A stretch of DNA of 64,000 bases from Coprinellus micaceus (Eukaryota; Basidiomycota; Agaricomycetes; Agaricales; Psathyrellaceae), in assembly GCA_951394405.1 (NCBI GenBank), contig OX596338.1, positions 186,001 through 250,000 on the forward strand, read 5' to 3'. Positions within the stretch are counted from its first letter, which is position 1. Each line of letters starts with the position of its first letter. Under the pieces are notes generated by a model. That model ran no database searches. It saw only the letters and a list, made by a program, of their open reading frames with translations, and was not told the origin of the DNA. Positions 10,636 through 19,126 of the stretch are shown piece by piece. The position numbers were made by a program, and so were the translations under genes.

Positions 10636-12435
10636 CTAAGCTAGATAGTCTACAATCACCCGCCCGCTCTTGCCTGGATTCGGATTATTATAAATGACTC
10701 TGCCAGACAGCGAACAGAAGTTCAAGGGCATATACAGCTCGAGACGTACAAACTTGGCTTGGTAGGCATAGACGAAAGCGCGATCACCGCTATCGTTTGA
10801 TCGAGCCACGACGTCCAAGTCATCCCTCTCACCTGATCGACTACTCTCCTCCACATAATACGCGAGTCCCACACAAAACGGCCTGCCTCTTCCGGAAGGT
10901 ATATAGCACAACTCCCCCGATGCAATCGATTCACTGACCTGAAATTGCGATGGTTCGCCATGCCAAAGTTCGCCTGCGCGGAAGGTACGGGCAACATACT
11001 GCAGCGAAACCGAGAGCTCTGGCCTTTCGCCTGCGGGTTGTTGTCGTGGTGTCGTCGGCTGGGTGACAGTAATATTGAACCTAGCGACGACTTCTCCCCC
11101 TCGCTGGATGCAACGGATAGCAAACACAAATTTGCCGGGGTCCGAATGGGCAGATCGGTAAGGATAGAAGCTTAACCACCCAGGGTGTGCCTCCGGGATA
11201 TGCCAAGGTTCTGCCAGGAGGAAAGATGGATGGACTGGAGGTGCCGAACAGAGGTCGACCACGACTGGCCCCGCTTTTGCGTAGTGAATCCACTCCAAAG
11301 TTGAAACTTGCCAGGCGCAGAGCGCGGTAGAGCTGAATACCACGACGAGGTTCTCGGCAACGTAAGACCAGCTAATGGTGGCAGAGTGAGTGGGAGACCT
11401 TTCAACAATGACGGTCCAATGTGGTCGCACCAATCGTTTTCGCTGACGTCCGCTCTCCAATATGAGTATCTGCCTTCTTCGGTGTCCCACAATAGGACAA
11501 TATTTCCAAAGAACAACGCCACATACTGTTAGCACACATGTACTGAGGTTGGGAATCGTCGTGTTTTCACGGACATGCAAGATACTTGTGAGATCGAAGG
11601 TTGTCCACTCCCAAGACGTACATCCACGACTCTGACGGTTGCCCTGTATTCAAAATATCAGAAATGAGTGGATGTCAGAATATGTGACGGCCAGCCGCCA
11701 CTTACCAGGTTCGAGCAACGGGGTTGGTGCCGTTCAGATGCACTACCGCGACTCGGAGTGTGGTATCATCAAGTACTGAAACATCGTTCTTGACCCAGAC
11801 TCCAGCTTTTGCATTGAAGGGGTACGACGCAACCACTGTCGGTTTCCTTGAAAGCATCCCAGGCGGCCCGATATCCCATACCGTTATGAATGCCCTTGCT
11901 AGCTCCGACACATCTGTGCGATCTTCTGGTCCGGAGAAAGTAACCAAATACCTTCCACCTGGCACCAGGCGCGTCTCAGACACCGAATCGAAGGTGTTTC
12001 CCCAGTGCCACATTCTCTCTGGCACGGCCGGCCGCAGGCTCTTGACTGTGGGCAGGAGTTCGACGGGTACTGCGTTCCTCCGAACTAATGGTTTCCAACG
12101 CTTCGGTCTCATGGCGGCGAGCTGGATCTGGCGAAGATCCATTTCGGTAAGGGGATAGGTCGCAAGAAATACACCGTGTCGATGACATGTGGTGCGGAGG
12201 ACCCTTATCCAGAAGTCCCTCCCAGATAGAAGGCGGTGCAAATGCTGGCAGGTCTGGCAAGGTGAAGGGATAATCAGCTGCGATAATACGTCGGTGCCAT
12301 CGATAAGGAGCGCACCTGGGAGAGTGCGACAACTTCAGGGGCATCGAGTTCAAGCACTATTTCAATCCACAACTCGGTCGGAAGGTCGGAGTCAACCACA
12401 GGAGGGGATGCAGGTAGGCTCGTGTGCATGCTCAT
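10636..12435 (-). pseudogene. F-box domain protein, tandem array copy B, interrupted by one in-frame stop
   Basis: Exons by comparison with A and C: 12435-12316, 12253-11706, 11643-11431, 11371-10636, together 539 codons in consistent phase with GT...AG sites. The F-box reads LPTELWIEIVLELDAPEVVALSQ then TCQHLHRLLSGRDFWIRVL. A single TAA (11529-11531) replaces the codon before QYVALFF; copy A has QQYVVLLF and copy C has KQYVALLF there. Everything after it stays open to the normal C-terminus (LNFCSLSGRVIY...VDYLA). It is therefore either a very young pseudogene, an allele, or a base-call error. Unlike A, it has an SSRSGERDD-type insertion in the C-terminal domain. Confidence 0.8.
11529..11531 (-). 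other. Premature TAA in F-box copy B
   Basis: In the frame shared by the flanking exon 3 sequence, copy B reads CAT GTG TGC TAA CAG TAT GTG where copy A reads CAC GTC TAC CAG CAG TAT GTG. No alternative GT/AG pair removes the stop without losing conserved residues. Confidence 0.8.
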
Positions 12436-12910
12436 ACTGCAGAGTGGTCGACGGGGAAGAAGAAGTAGGCGTCCTTTTGCAAGCTGGTGGGGGTGCCAAT
12501 AGGTGCCGAGGGCTTCTCGGTGGTCTAAACTCGGGAAGGAGGCCTTACAGCGGTCTTTTGTTGGAGGCCGGGGCGTGCACGGACTCACCGCATTACCTGC
12601 GAAAAGAACCCCTTGGCCCTTGGTATTTGCAGGATACTATGTTCTAGAACGTACTTTCAATACGTACAGCGCTTGGTATATGGTGTCGCGTCTAGATATC
12701 GGGAGGTCCTTTGGGGACTTTGCCACCTCCCACTGCAGCCTATTCAGCCTCGGGCCTCAGCGCTTGCCAAACGAGATGATCGCTCAGGCTTCCCGCCAGG
12801 TATGTTCGGAGACGTTCCAGGTAAAGTAAAACGACGAGAGTCATTACAGCTTTTTAGAGCTCCAGCAGCTCAGTTTGAACGGCTTTTACATGACGAGAAA
12901 TTAGACTGCT
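12436..12910. other. Spacer between F-box copies B and C
   Basis: This 475-base gap contains the 5' flank of copy B and the 3' flank of copy C. I see no gene or repeat. Short open frames here lack any similarity to neighbouring families. Confidence 0.45.
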
Positions 12911-14694
12911 CTACCCAAGGTAGTCTACAATATACAGGCAATCGATCCCACCAGGACCGAAGCCGCTATAAATGACCCTGCCCGACATCTGACAAAACTG
13001 CATTGGCATATAAGGTTGGAGGGCGACATAGTGAGCGTCAGGTGCCTCAATGGCGTTGCCGTCTCCGTCATCCATCGCGTCGCCTGGGGCTTTGGGGCGG
13101 GCCATTAACACAATCGTTCGGTGCGAGTTCTGAGGAACAAACGCGAGTGACATCCAAGTGTTATACAGGAGATCGAAGGTGAAGCATAGTTGATATGCCG
13201 GGAGCGACCCTGCTGTGTAAAATGGTGTGCGAGGATTGAGAATTCCCCTTGAGCTCTCAGGATAAGTCAATCGTGCCATGGACAGCGTTGAGAGGGTCAG
13301 TGTCTTCTCTTTCACGTTAACATTGACTTGGTACCGGCCGACGATGTCGGGTGCTTGAGTTTCTCCCCCCGGGCCGTGTACATCTAGAACTAGTTTGTCG
13401 GGGCCCGGATGGGTGTGAGGCGAAGGGAGGAATATGACATTGGCACGCTCGGGCACCCATGTTGTCTGCAGGAATACCGATGGAGGAACCGGGGATGATG
13501 CACCTATATCGACCACAGGAGTTGCATCCTGATAGTTTGCCCACCCTAGGGTTGTGGTTTCCCAGGCTGACAGTCCGCAGGGACCGAATGAGACGACAAA
13601 ATTCTCGGTGGGAAGAGCCATCTAGCAAATACTGGGTGAGTAGCAGCCCTCTTAGCTTGTAAGAGGATCGTACCGTGGGGCCTTGGGTCACAGCATCTAG
13701 CCACTGGGAATATCGGTGTTCCTTGATGTCCCATAAAACCACGACGTCCCCAAATAGCAACGCGACGTATTGCTTATGAGTGTGTACTGTGATCAAGCTT
13801 AGGGGGTTCGGAGAGCTTATAGACAGGGAAGACACTCGGGAGAACGATAATTCCTCGGACTCAAAGCACGTGTCGAAGGTCTCAACAGCGACACTGTGGG
13901 TTGGAATTTCTTTAGTTGGAGGGCACTCAGTTGTGAAAAAAAAATCGTCTACTCACGAAGTTTGACTGGGGGTTGCACTAACTGGGTATGTTACGACGAT
14001 CCGTAACATCGAATCATCGAGGATCGACACAGCGCTCTTGACATCGGTCAGTGAGGCCGCTGGTACATTGAATGGGTATGTTGCCACGACCACGGGCGCT
14101 CGGGAAGGCATTCCAGCAGGCCCGAGGTCCCAGACCTGCACGAGCATCCCCAATGCGTAAGACGTGATATCTGTTTTGTGGGGGGAGCATCCGACGAGAT
14201 ATCGTCCACCTGGTATGAGGTGCCTGTCCGATCCCAAGATCCTTGGGTGAGCCAGATCCCACCGCCTTTCTGCCATGACAGGCTGCACTTCGTCGGCTGA
14301 ACCCAGGAGCTCGGGGGGCACCGCTCTCCTCTGCACGAGCTGTTGCCAACGCTGAGGTCTCATGGCAGCGAGCTGGATCTGGCGAAGAACCATTTCGGCG
14401 GTCGGATGGGTAGCGAAGAACACACCGTGTCGTTGGCATATGGCCTGGAGGACTTTGATCCAAGTCTCCCTCCCGGAGAGAATGCCATGGAGGAGCTTGC
14501 ACGCCTGGATAGCCAAAGGGTTGATCATCGGCGATCGCATGGACATCCGATAAAGAACCCACCTGGGACAAAGCAAGGACGTCGAGAGCATCAAGCTCGA
14601 GTGCGACTTCGATCCAAAGTTCGCCAGGGACGTCGGAAGGCACCAAGGGCGGACTATTGGTGGGAACGCCTCCAACCACATTTTGAGCGCTCAT
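12911..14694 (-). CDS. F-box domain protein, tandem array copy C
   Basis: Exons: 14694-14563, 14504-13957, 13893-13674, 13621-12911; 537 codons, 536 residues, all introns GT...AG. The N-terminus MSAQNVVGG leads into an F-box, VPSDVPGELWIEVALELDA then LALSQ and ACKLLHGILSGRETWIKVL. The C-terminal domain shares QIQLAAMRPQRW, LIPGGRYLV, KQYVALLF, LPTENFVVSFG and QMSGRVIY with A and B and ends VDYLG. A and C are more alike than either is to B, by eye. It presumably acts as a substrate receptor of an SCF complex. The target and the fold of the large C-terminal part are unknown. Confidence 0.82.
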
Positions 14695-14911
14695 GTCGCC
14701 GAGCGGGAGCAGAGACGAATGTCTAAGCCCCTCACGTTTCAACGACCCGAAAGTGGTCAACGTGGAAATCGTGCTATCGGCATCTCCCGGACTCGCCTGT
14801 TAACGGTGAACATGACACTGCAAGAAAAGTCCAATGTCCCCGCGATCACATCGAAGGCTCATAGCCGGCGGCGGTTTGGCTTTATTGCGAATTCTAACAC
14901 ACTGTGCTAAG
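14695..14911. other. 5' flank of F-box copy C
   Basis: The region between the copy C start and the AT-rich element shows no gene. It is the presumed promoter of copy C. Confidence 0.4.
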
Positions 14912-15872
14912 TGATAACATGGAAGGATACACCCTAAGGTGTTTCCGCAATGCGTCTAGCCTATGCCCAAGGTCGCATTGCTGCAACATGCGAGTTACAT
15001 GCACCTTTTTGAACACATGGTGACTGCACCGCGTGGCATTCATAAGAATGTGCCTCGCTACAGTGACACTAGTTACTCCTATCTCTGAGATCATTTCCTA
15101 AGCAAATGACCTGATTTAAGGCGGAGGTTGCTTGGGCCTTTTGGATTTCCAAATCAGACATTTGGACTGACTAAATCAAAAATGAAAATCATGCTGGTTA
15201 TTATTTAAATCACTGCCTTTGGCTTGCCAGATCAGGGTTAAATCACACATTTGGTAGGCAAAATCCCACACTCAGAATAGCAAATCATGCCTTCGGTTGG
15301 CAAAATCATGCATATTTTCAGCATTCCAAATCACTCATTCCATTAGCAAAATCACAGCTTCAGCATTCCAAATCACATATTTGGACATTCAAATCATGCA
15401 CCTGGCTGGTGAAAATCAAACATTCGGTCAGTGAAATCACACATCAGGTAACCAAAATCACATCATGGCTTGCTGAAATCATGCATCAGATGATTGAAAT
15501 CACACTTTGGCTTGTCAAAATCATGCATTCAGTTGCTGAAATCATGCATTGGCTAACCAAAATCACACATTGGGTTGCTGAAATCTTGCATTGGCTGACT
15601 GAAATCACACATTGGGTTGCTGAGATCATATATTGGGGTGCTGAAATCATGTATTGGGTGACTGAAATGACCCACTGGGCTGCCAAAATCACTGTTTGGG
15701 TTGCCAGAATCACTGTTTCAGAATTAAATCAAAGATGCCAAATTTGAAATCACCCTTTCAACCATCAAATCAGAAACCTTGAATTTCAAATCACTATTTC
15801 AAATTGTGAAATCATAATCTTTCTGAGCAAAATCTTGACATGCAGGATTGAAAGGTAAAACAAAAATCATCC
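14912..15872. repeat. Left inverted-repeat arm with AAATCA sub-repeats
   Basis: The arm pairs with 17209-18710 minus the TRIM. Between about 15170 and 15800 it is a string of degenerate units of roughly 21-22 bases. Each starts with AAATCA(T/C) or AAAATCA(T/C), followed by (G/A)CATT(G/T)GG and a short tail such as TTGCTG, CTGACTG or CTAACC. This resembles the subterminal transposase-binding repeats of CACTA elements. Confidence 0.8.
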
Positions 15873-17208
15873 ATTTATTCCACAAAATCACCCTTTTATT
15901 GCTTCAAGTCAATTTTTTGGTGGCTAGATCACAGTCTTTTTGTTTTGATTTCTTAATTTCTTCAAAACTGCTTTTTGTGTCCCACAGTCCCACATGAATA
16001 GATATCACTCTTGAATCAAACATACTAACTTCCTTGATTTTGATCATCCATGGATCCAGTCACCAATTCTCATTTGTTTCATTTTCTCTGAAAACAGAAT
16101 CTGACTTTGATTTGTACATTGGAACCTCTCAAACCTAATCCAGTGGACAGTCTGGGTTCCATGTACCACATTCTTTGCTTAGTACAAGTGGTTGAATACT
16201 GTTTTGTTTGAAAGCACTACAATTGACCGTAACAGCTAATAATACAATTTTGGATGATACACATTGATTTTCAAAGATATGCTAGGTCAAATCTGTGCTT
16301 ATTCCATGCAAGCAGATAGCATGAATCATAAATTTGAGTCTTGTTTGTCCAAGAGATCAAATTTACCAGAATTTGCTCAATTGTGGTGGCTGTGTAGGTT
16401 CCCACGCTTTATCAAACCCATACATGGATACCCACAACAATTTCATGCCACTCACAAAGAAACAGCTAAGGAAACGGGACAGTCAATCCAAAGATATAGC
16501 AGAAATGGTCCTTTGGAAACCAACAGTTCTCAAACTGCAACAACATCCAATCTTGCTATGCTCTTTAACTGGTGTTGGCTCTGTATCTTTCCCATATCTC
16601 ATCTGTTTTCCTTGGGAGTTTTTGTGTTCTAAATCATTTTTGAATCTGATTCTCACCAGTATAGTTGATTTCCCACACATGTCACCAGAGTGATCAAATC
16701 ACTGCCTTCATGAGATCATGAAATCTGAGTGCAGTTTCAATGCTTGTATTAAACCTTGATGCATTGGATGTATGTGTAGATAGCTTGTCCATATGGGCAT
16801 GTTTTACATGCATGTCAATAAACCAAAAGGTGAGAAAATTGAATTGAAATCACAAGCATTACATTAAGAGCCAACAAGTTCAGCTTTTTGGTATGTACAT
16901 TTAAAAGGTGAGGAACACATGTTACACCCAATCACAGCAGGAGACAACTGCTGTATCCCAAGGAAGGCTGCCATCCAAATCAAGGTGAATCAAAGTCACA
17001 TACAACATCATTACTTGGTTTCATCTTTGGCATTTTCCACAATTAGCCTTTGATTTGGACGTAATGTCACTATTTATCCAACATTAAGATATCTGGATAT
17101 GATTTTCATATAAAACTGTGATTTGAGAGGCACAAACATTGATTTCAGCATTATGATTACCATTGTGGCAATGGCAGTTCAGAAGAAGAATTCATATTAA
17201 TCAAGAGT
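15873..17208. other. Central region of the inverted-repeat element
   Basis: About 1.3 kb of AT-rich sequence lies between the arms. The longest frames are around 120 codons (16264-16632 and 16334-16693 on the plus strand) and overlap in different frames. They show no transposase motif and no recognisable domain. I call no gene here. Confidence 0.6.
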
Positions 17209-18124
17209 GATTTTTGTTTTACCAAGTATGATTTCAATCCTGCATGTCAAGATTTTGCTTAGAAAGATTATGATTTCACAATTTGAAATAGTGATTTGAA
17301 ATTCAAGGTTTCTGATTTGACCAAGATTTGATGGTTGAAAGGGTGATTTCAAATTTGGCATCTTTGATTTGATTCTGAAACTGTGATTTCAGCAACCCAA
17401 TGTATGATTTCAGCAATCCAACAGGTGATTTGGCAAGCCAATGTGTGAGTTCGTCAGCCCAGTAGGTGATTTCAGTCATCCAATGTGTGATTTCAGCAGC
17501 CTGGTGGGTGATTTCGCCAACTGTATGTGTGATTTCAGCAACCCAATGCATGATTTTGGCAAGCCAATGGGTGATTTCAGTCATCTGATGCATGATTTCA
17601 CCAAGCCAATATGTGATTTTGGTTATCTGATGTATGATTTCACTGACCCAATGTTTGATTTTCAACAGCCAGGTGCATGATTTGAATCTCCAAATATGTG
17701 ATTTTGCTAGTTGAATGCATGATTTGGTATGCTGAATGAATTGATTTTGTCAACCAAGTGCATGATTTCACAAACCAAATATGTGATTTGGAATGGTAAA
17801 TGTGTGATTTACAATTCTATAGGCATGATTTGGTATTCTGAATGTGTGATCTTGCCTACCCAATGTGTGATTTAACCCTGATCTGGCAAGCCAGAGGCAG
17901 TGATTTTCATTTTTGATTTAGTCAGTTTGATTTTGAAATCAAAAAGGCCTAAGCAACCTCCGCTTTAAATCAGGTCATTTGCTTATAAAACTGATTATAG
18001 TAGGAGTAACCACTCACAGTGAAACAAACATGAAAGGCACAATCATGTCAAAGGAAACGTGAATCCCCCATTGTCCCACGGAACCATGAAAGAAATATCC
18101 AGGTGAAAGCCAAACCACGAAACA

Positions 18125-18347
18125 TGTTGGAAGTGGTCAATCGACAGCCTAGACTTGATATTGGTGCAGTGCTATATGTGACTGTATCCCACACGGTGAC
18201 GAGCCTGTGTATGGGGAATGTTTAAGGCCCCATAGTATCAACATCTGCACACTGTCTATCCACAGGGTGGTAGCTCAGTGGTAGAGCGTCCAGTCTAGTC
18301 AACGGATGGTCCCAGGTTTGATTCCTGGTCACTCCAATACTTTAACA
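18125..18347 (+). repeat. Left LTR of the TRIM
   Basis: It runs 223 bp from TGTTGG to TTTAACA. It differs from the right LTR by CACACGG versus CACATGG, ATCCACAGG versus ATCCATAGG, and GGTTTGATT versus GGTTCGATT, all C/T differences. The third change falls in the B box. Confidence 0.9.
18264..18336 (+). promoter_or_regulatory. tRNA-like segment with A and B boxes, left LTR
   Basis: A box TAGCTCAGTGG at 18271-18281 fits the Pol III consensus. The B box GGTTTGATTCC at 18315-18325 has one change from GGTTCGANTCC. A D-stem (GCTC/GAGC), a perfect 5-bp T-stem (CCAGG/CCTGG) and an acceptor-like pairing (AGGGTGG with TCACTCC) can be drawn. The loop CTAGTCA would put AGT after U33, like tRNA-Thr, but the anticodon stem has two mismatches and one extra base precedes it. 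It is therefore unlikely to be a working tRNA. Confidence 0.7.
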
Positions 18348-18348
18348 A

Positions 18349-18368
18349 GTTATGAGCCCCGATGCGCG
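18349..18368 (+). promoter_or_regulatory. Candidate primer binding site (half initiator tRNA-Met type)
   Basis: One base after the left LTR the sequence reads GTTATGAGCCC, then a TGCGCG block. The complement, CGCGCA...GGGCTCATAAC, is the D-arm-side stem, CAT anticodon and loop of eukaryotic initiator tRNA-Met. Copia/Ty1-type elements can prime from such a tRNA half-molecule rather than from the 3' CCA end. The match is from knowledge of the tRNA, not from a copy in this window. Confidence 0.65.
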
Positions 18369-18420
18369 TGACCTCTGGAACAATAAAGTTCGTCCCCATT
18401 TGGCATGGCAACAGCCTGTC

Positions 18421-18433
18421 GATTGGGGGGGTG
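18421..18433 (+). promoter_or_regulatory. Polypurine tract of the TRIM
   Basis: A run of seven G (GATTGGGGGGGTG) lies directly before the right LTR, at the position expected for second-strand priming. Confidence 0.7.
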
Positions 18434-18656
18434 TGTTGGAAGTGGTCAATCGACAGCCTAGACTTGATATTGGTGCAGTGCTATATGTGACTGTATCCCA
18501 CATGGTGACGAGCCTGTGTATGGGGAATGTTTAAGGCCCCATAGTATCAACATCTGCACACTGTCTATCCATAGGGTGGTAGCTCAGTGGTAGAGCGTCC
18601 AGTCTAGTCAACGGATGGTCCCAGGTTCGATTCCTGGTCACTCCAATACTTTAACA
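18434..18656 (+). repeat. Right LTR of the TRIM
   Basis: It is 223 bp with the same ends and exact length as the left copy. It is followed at once by the target duplication AAACA. Confidence 0.9.
18573..18645 (+). promoter_or_regulatory. tRNA-like segment with A and B boxes, right LTR
   Basis: It is identical to the left copy except that the B box is a perfect GGTTCGATTCC. A box TAGCTCAGTGG lies at 18580-18590. No TTTT terminator follows immediately; the next bases are ATACTTTAACA. Confidence 0.7.
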
Positions 18657-18710
18657 AAACACAATGTGATGGCAATGTGACGCTGGATGAATAGATCCTT
18701 TCTTGTAGTG

Positions 18711-18913
18711 TGACCTTTTAATTTCCCTACCAACGCGATGATCACGCAGAGGGAAACTGCGACAGACGACCGCCAGGAGGTCTTGCCCTACGCCGGTGAC
18801 AACCAAACCAAAACGTTCAAAATGACCGTCAACGACTCGTTGCCGAGTGCACGAGGCATCTCATTCTTCCCGGCTCTTCCCTCGTTGTCTTAGCCACTCA
18901 GCAATCCCTGCCC
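18711..18913. other. Spacer right of the CACTA-type end
   Basis: About 200 bases between the element end and the F-box fragment. I see no gene or repeat. Confidence 0.4.
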
Positions 18914-18997
18914 ATGACGAGCGATGTTGTCCCCTGCGTTGAATTGGACTTTCCAAAGGAGCTTTGGATTGAGATCATGCTTGAACTCGAGAGCTAA
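18914..18997 (+). pseudogene. F-box fragment on the plus strand
   Basis: The 27-residue reading starts MTSDVV and continues LDFPKELWIEIMLELES before a TAA. The middle matches the F-box start of the array genes (VPSDVPGELWIEVALELDA). After the stop, DLVA-like sequence continues in the wrong context. It is the N-terminal relic of another family member, opposite in strand to the array. Confidence 0.7.
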
Positions 18998-19126
18998 CGA
19001 CACGGACTTGTGGCCCCGTAGCGTCCCTTAAATTAAAACCTTCGGGGAACCTTACCATTGTGACGAGTGGCCCAACAAACGCCCTCTAGTAGTGAACCCA
19101 CCCCCACAACCCACCCTCACATTCCT

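Larger units (their letters stand above)
18125..18656 (+). mobile_element. Complete TRIM (terminal-repeat retrotransposon in miniature)
   Basis: Two 223-bp direct repeats (18125-18347 and 18434-18656) differ at only three positions. Each begins TGTTGG and ends TTTAACA, the TG...CA LTR ends with TGTT/AACA inversion. They flank an 86-bp internal region with a primer-binding-site candidate directly after the left LTR and a G-rich polypurine tract directly before the right LTR. The element is bordered by a perfect 5-bp target duplication, AAACA at 18120-18124 and 18657-18661, as retroviral-type integrases make. There is no coding capacity, so it must use proteins of an autonomous element. Each LTR carries a tRNA-like segment. 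Confidence 0.9.
14912..18710. mobile_element. Non-autonomous inverted-repeat DNA transposon with CACTA-type right end
   Basis: The region is strikingly AT-rich against GC-rich flanks. Its two sides are inverted copies of each other. Shared blocks include AGCAAATGACCTGATTTAA (15101 on), GCGGAGGTTGCTT, GACTAAATCAAAAATGAAAA, GTTACTCCTA, a GTC(G/A)CATTGC block, and AAATCTTGACATGCAGGATT at the inner edge. The right end reads TTTCTTGTAGTG (18699-18710), which inverted is CACTACAAGAAA, the terminal motif of CACTA (EnSpm/CMC) transposons. The left end is eroded and placed only approximately at 14912-14930. No transposase is visible, so it would depend on one supplied elsewhere. The TRIM at 18125-18661 sits inside its right arm. 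Superfamily assignment rests on one good terminus and is an inference. Confidence 0.7.
17209..18710. repeat. Right inverted-repeat arm, split by the TRIM
   Basis: It is the inverted counterpart of 14912-15872, with the same sub-repeats written as TGATTT(C/T). Similarity to the left arm continues on both sides of the TRIM: the left-arm GTCGCATTGCTGCAACATG corresponds to inverted sequence at 18662-18690. The TRIM therefore inserted into an existing arm. Confidence 0.72.

Noticed and set aside
16264..16693. Transposase gene inside the inverted-repeat element.
   Set aside because: The two overlapping frames of about 120 codons have no DDE/D motif or other transposase feature.
15101..17983. A 2,883-bp element with ends AGCAAATGACC and a TA target duplication (Tc1/mariner-like).
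   Set aside because: Inverted similarity continues well outward of these points on both sides, so they are internal positions of longer arms and the TA match is chance.
18264..18336. A functional tRNA gene in the LTR.
   Set aside because: The anticodon stem cannot pair properly and the first acceptor pair is mismatched; only the promoter boxes and D/T arms are convincing.
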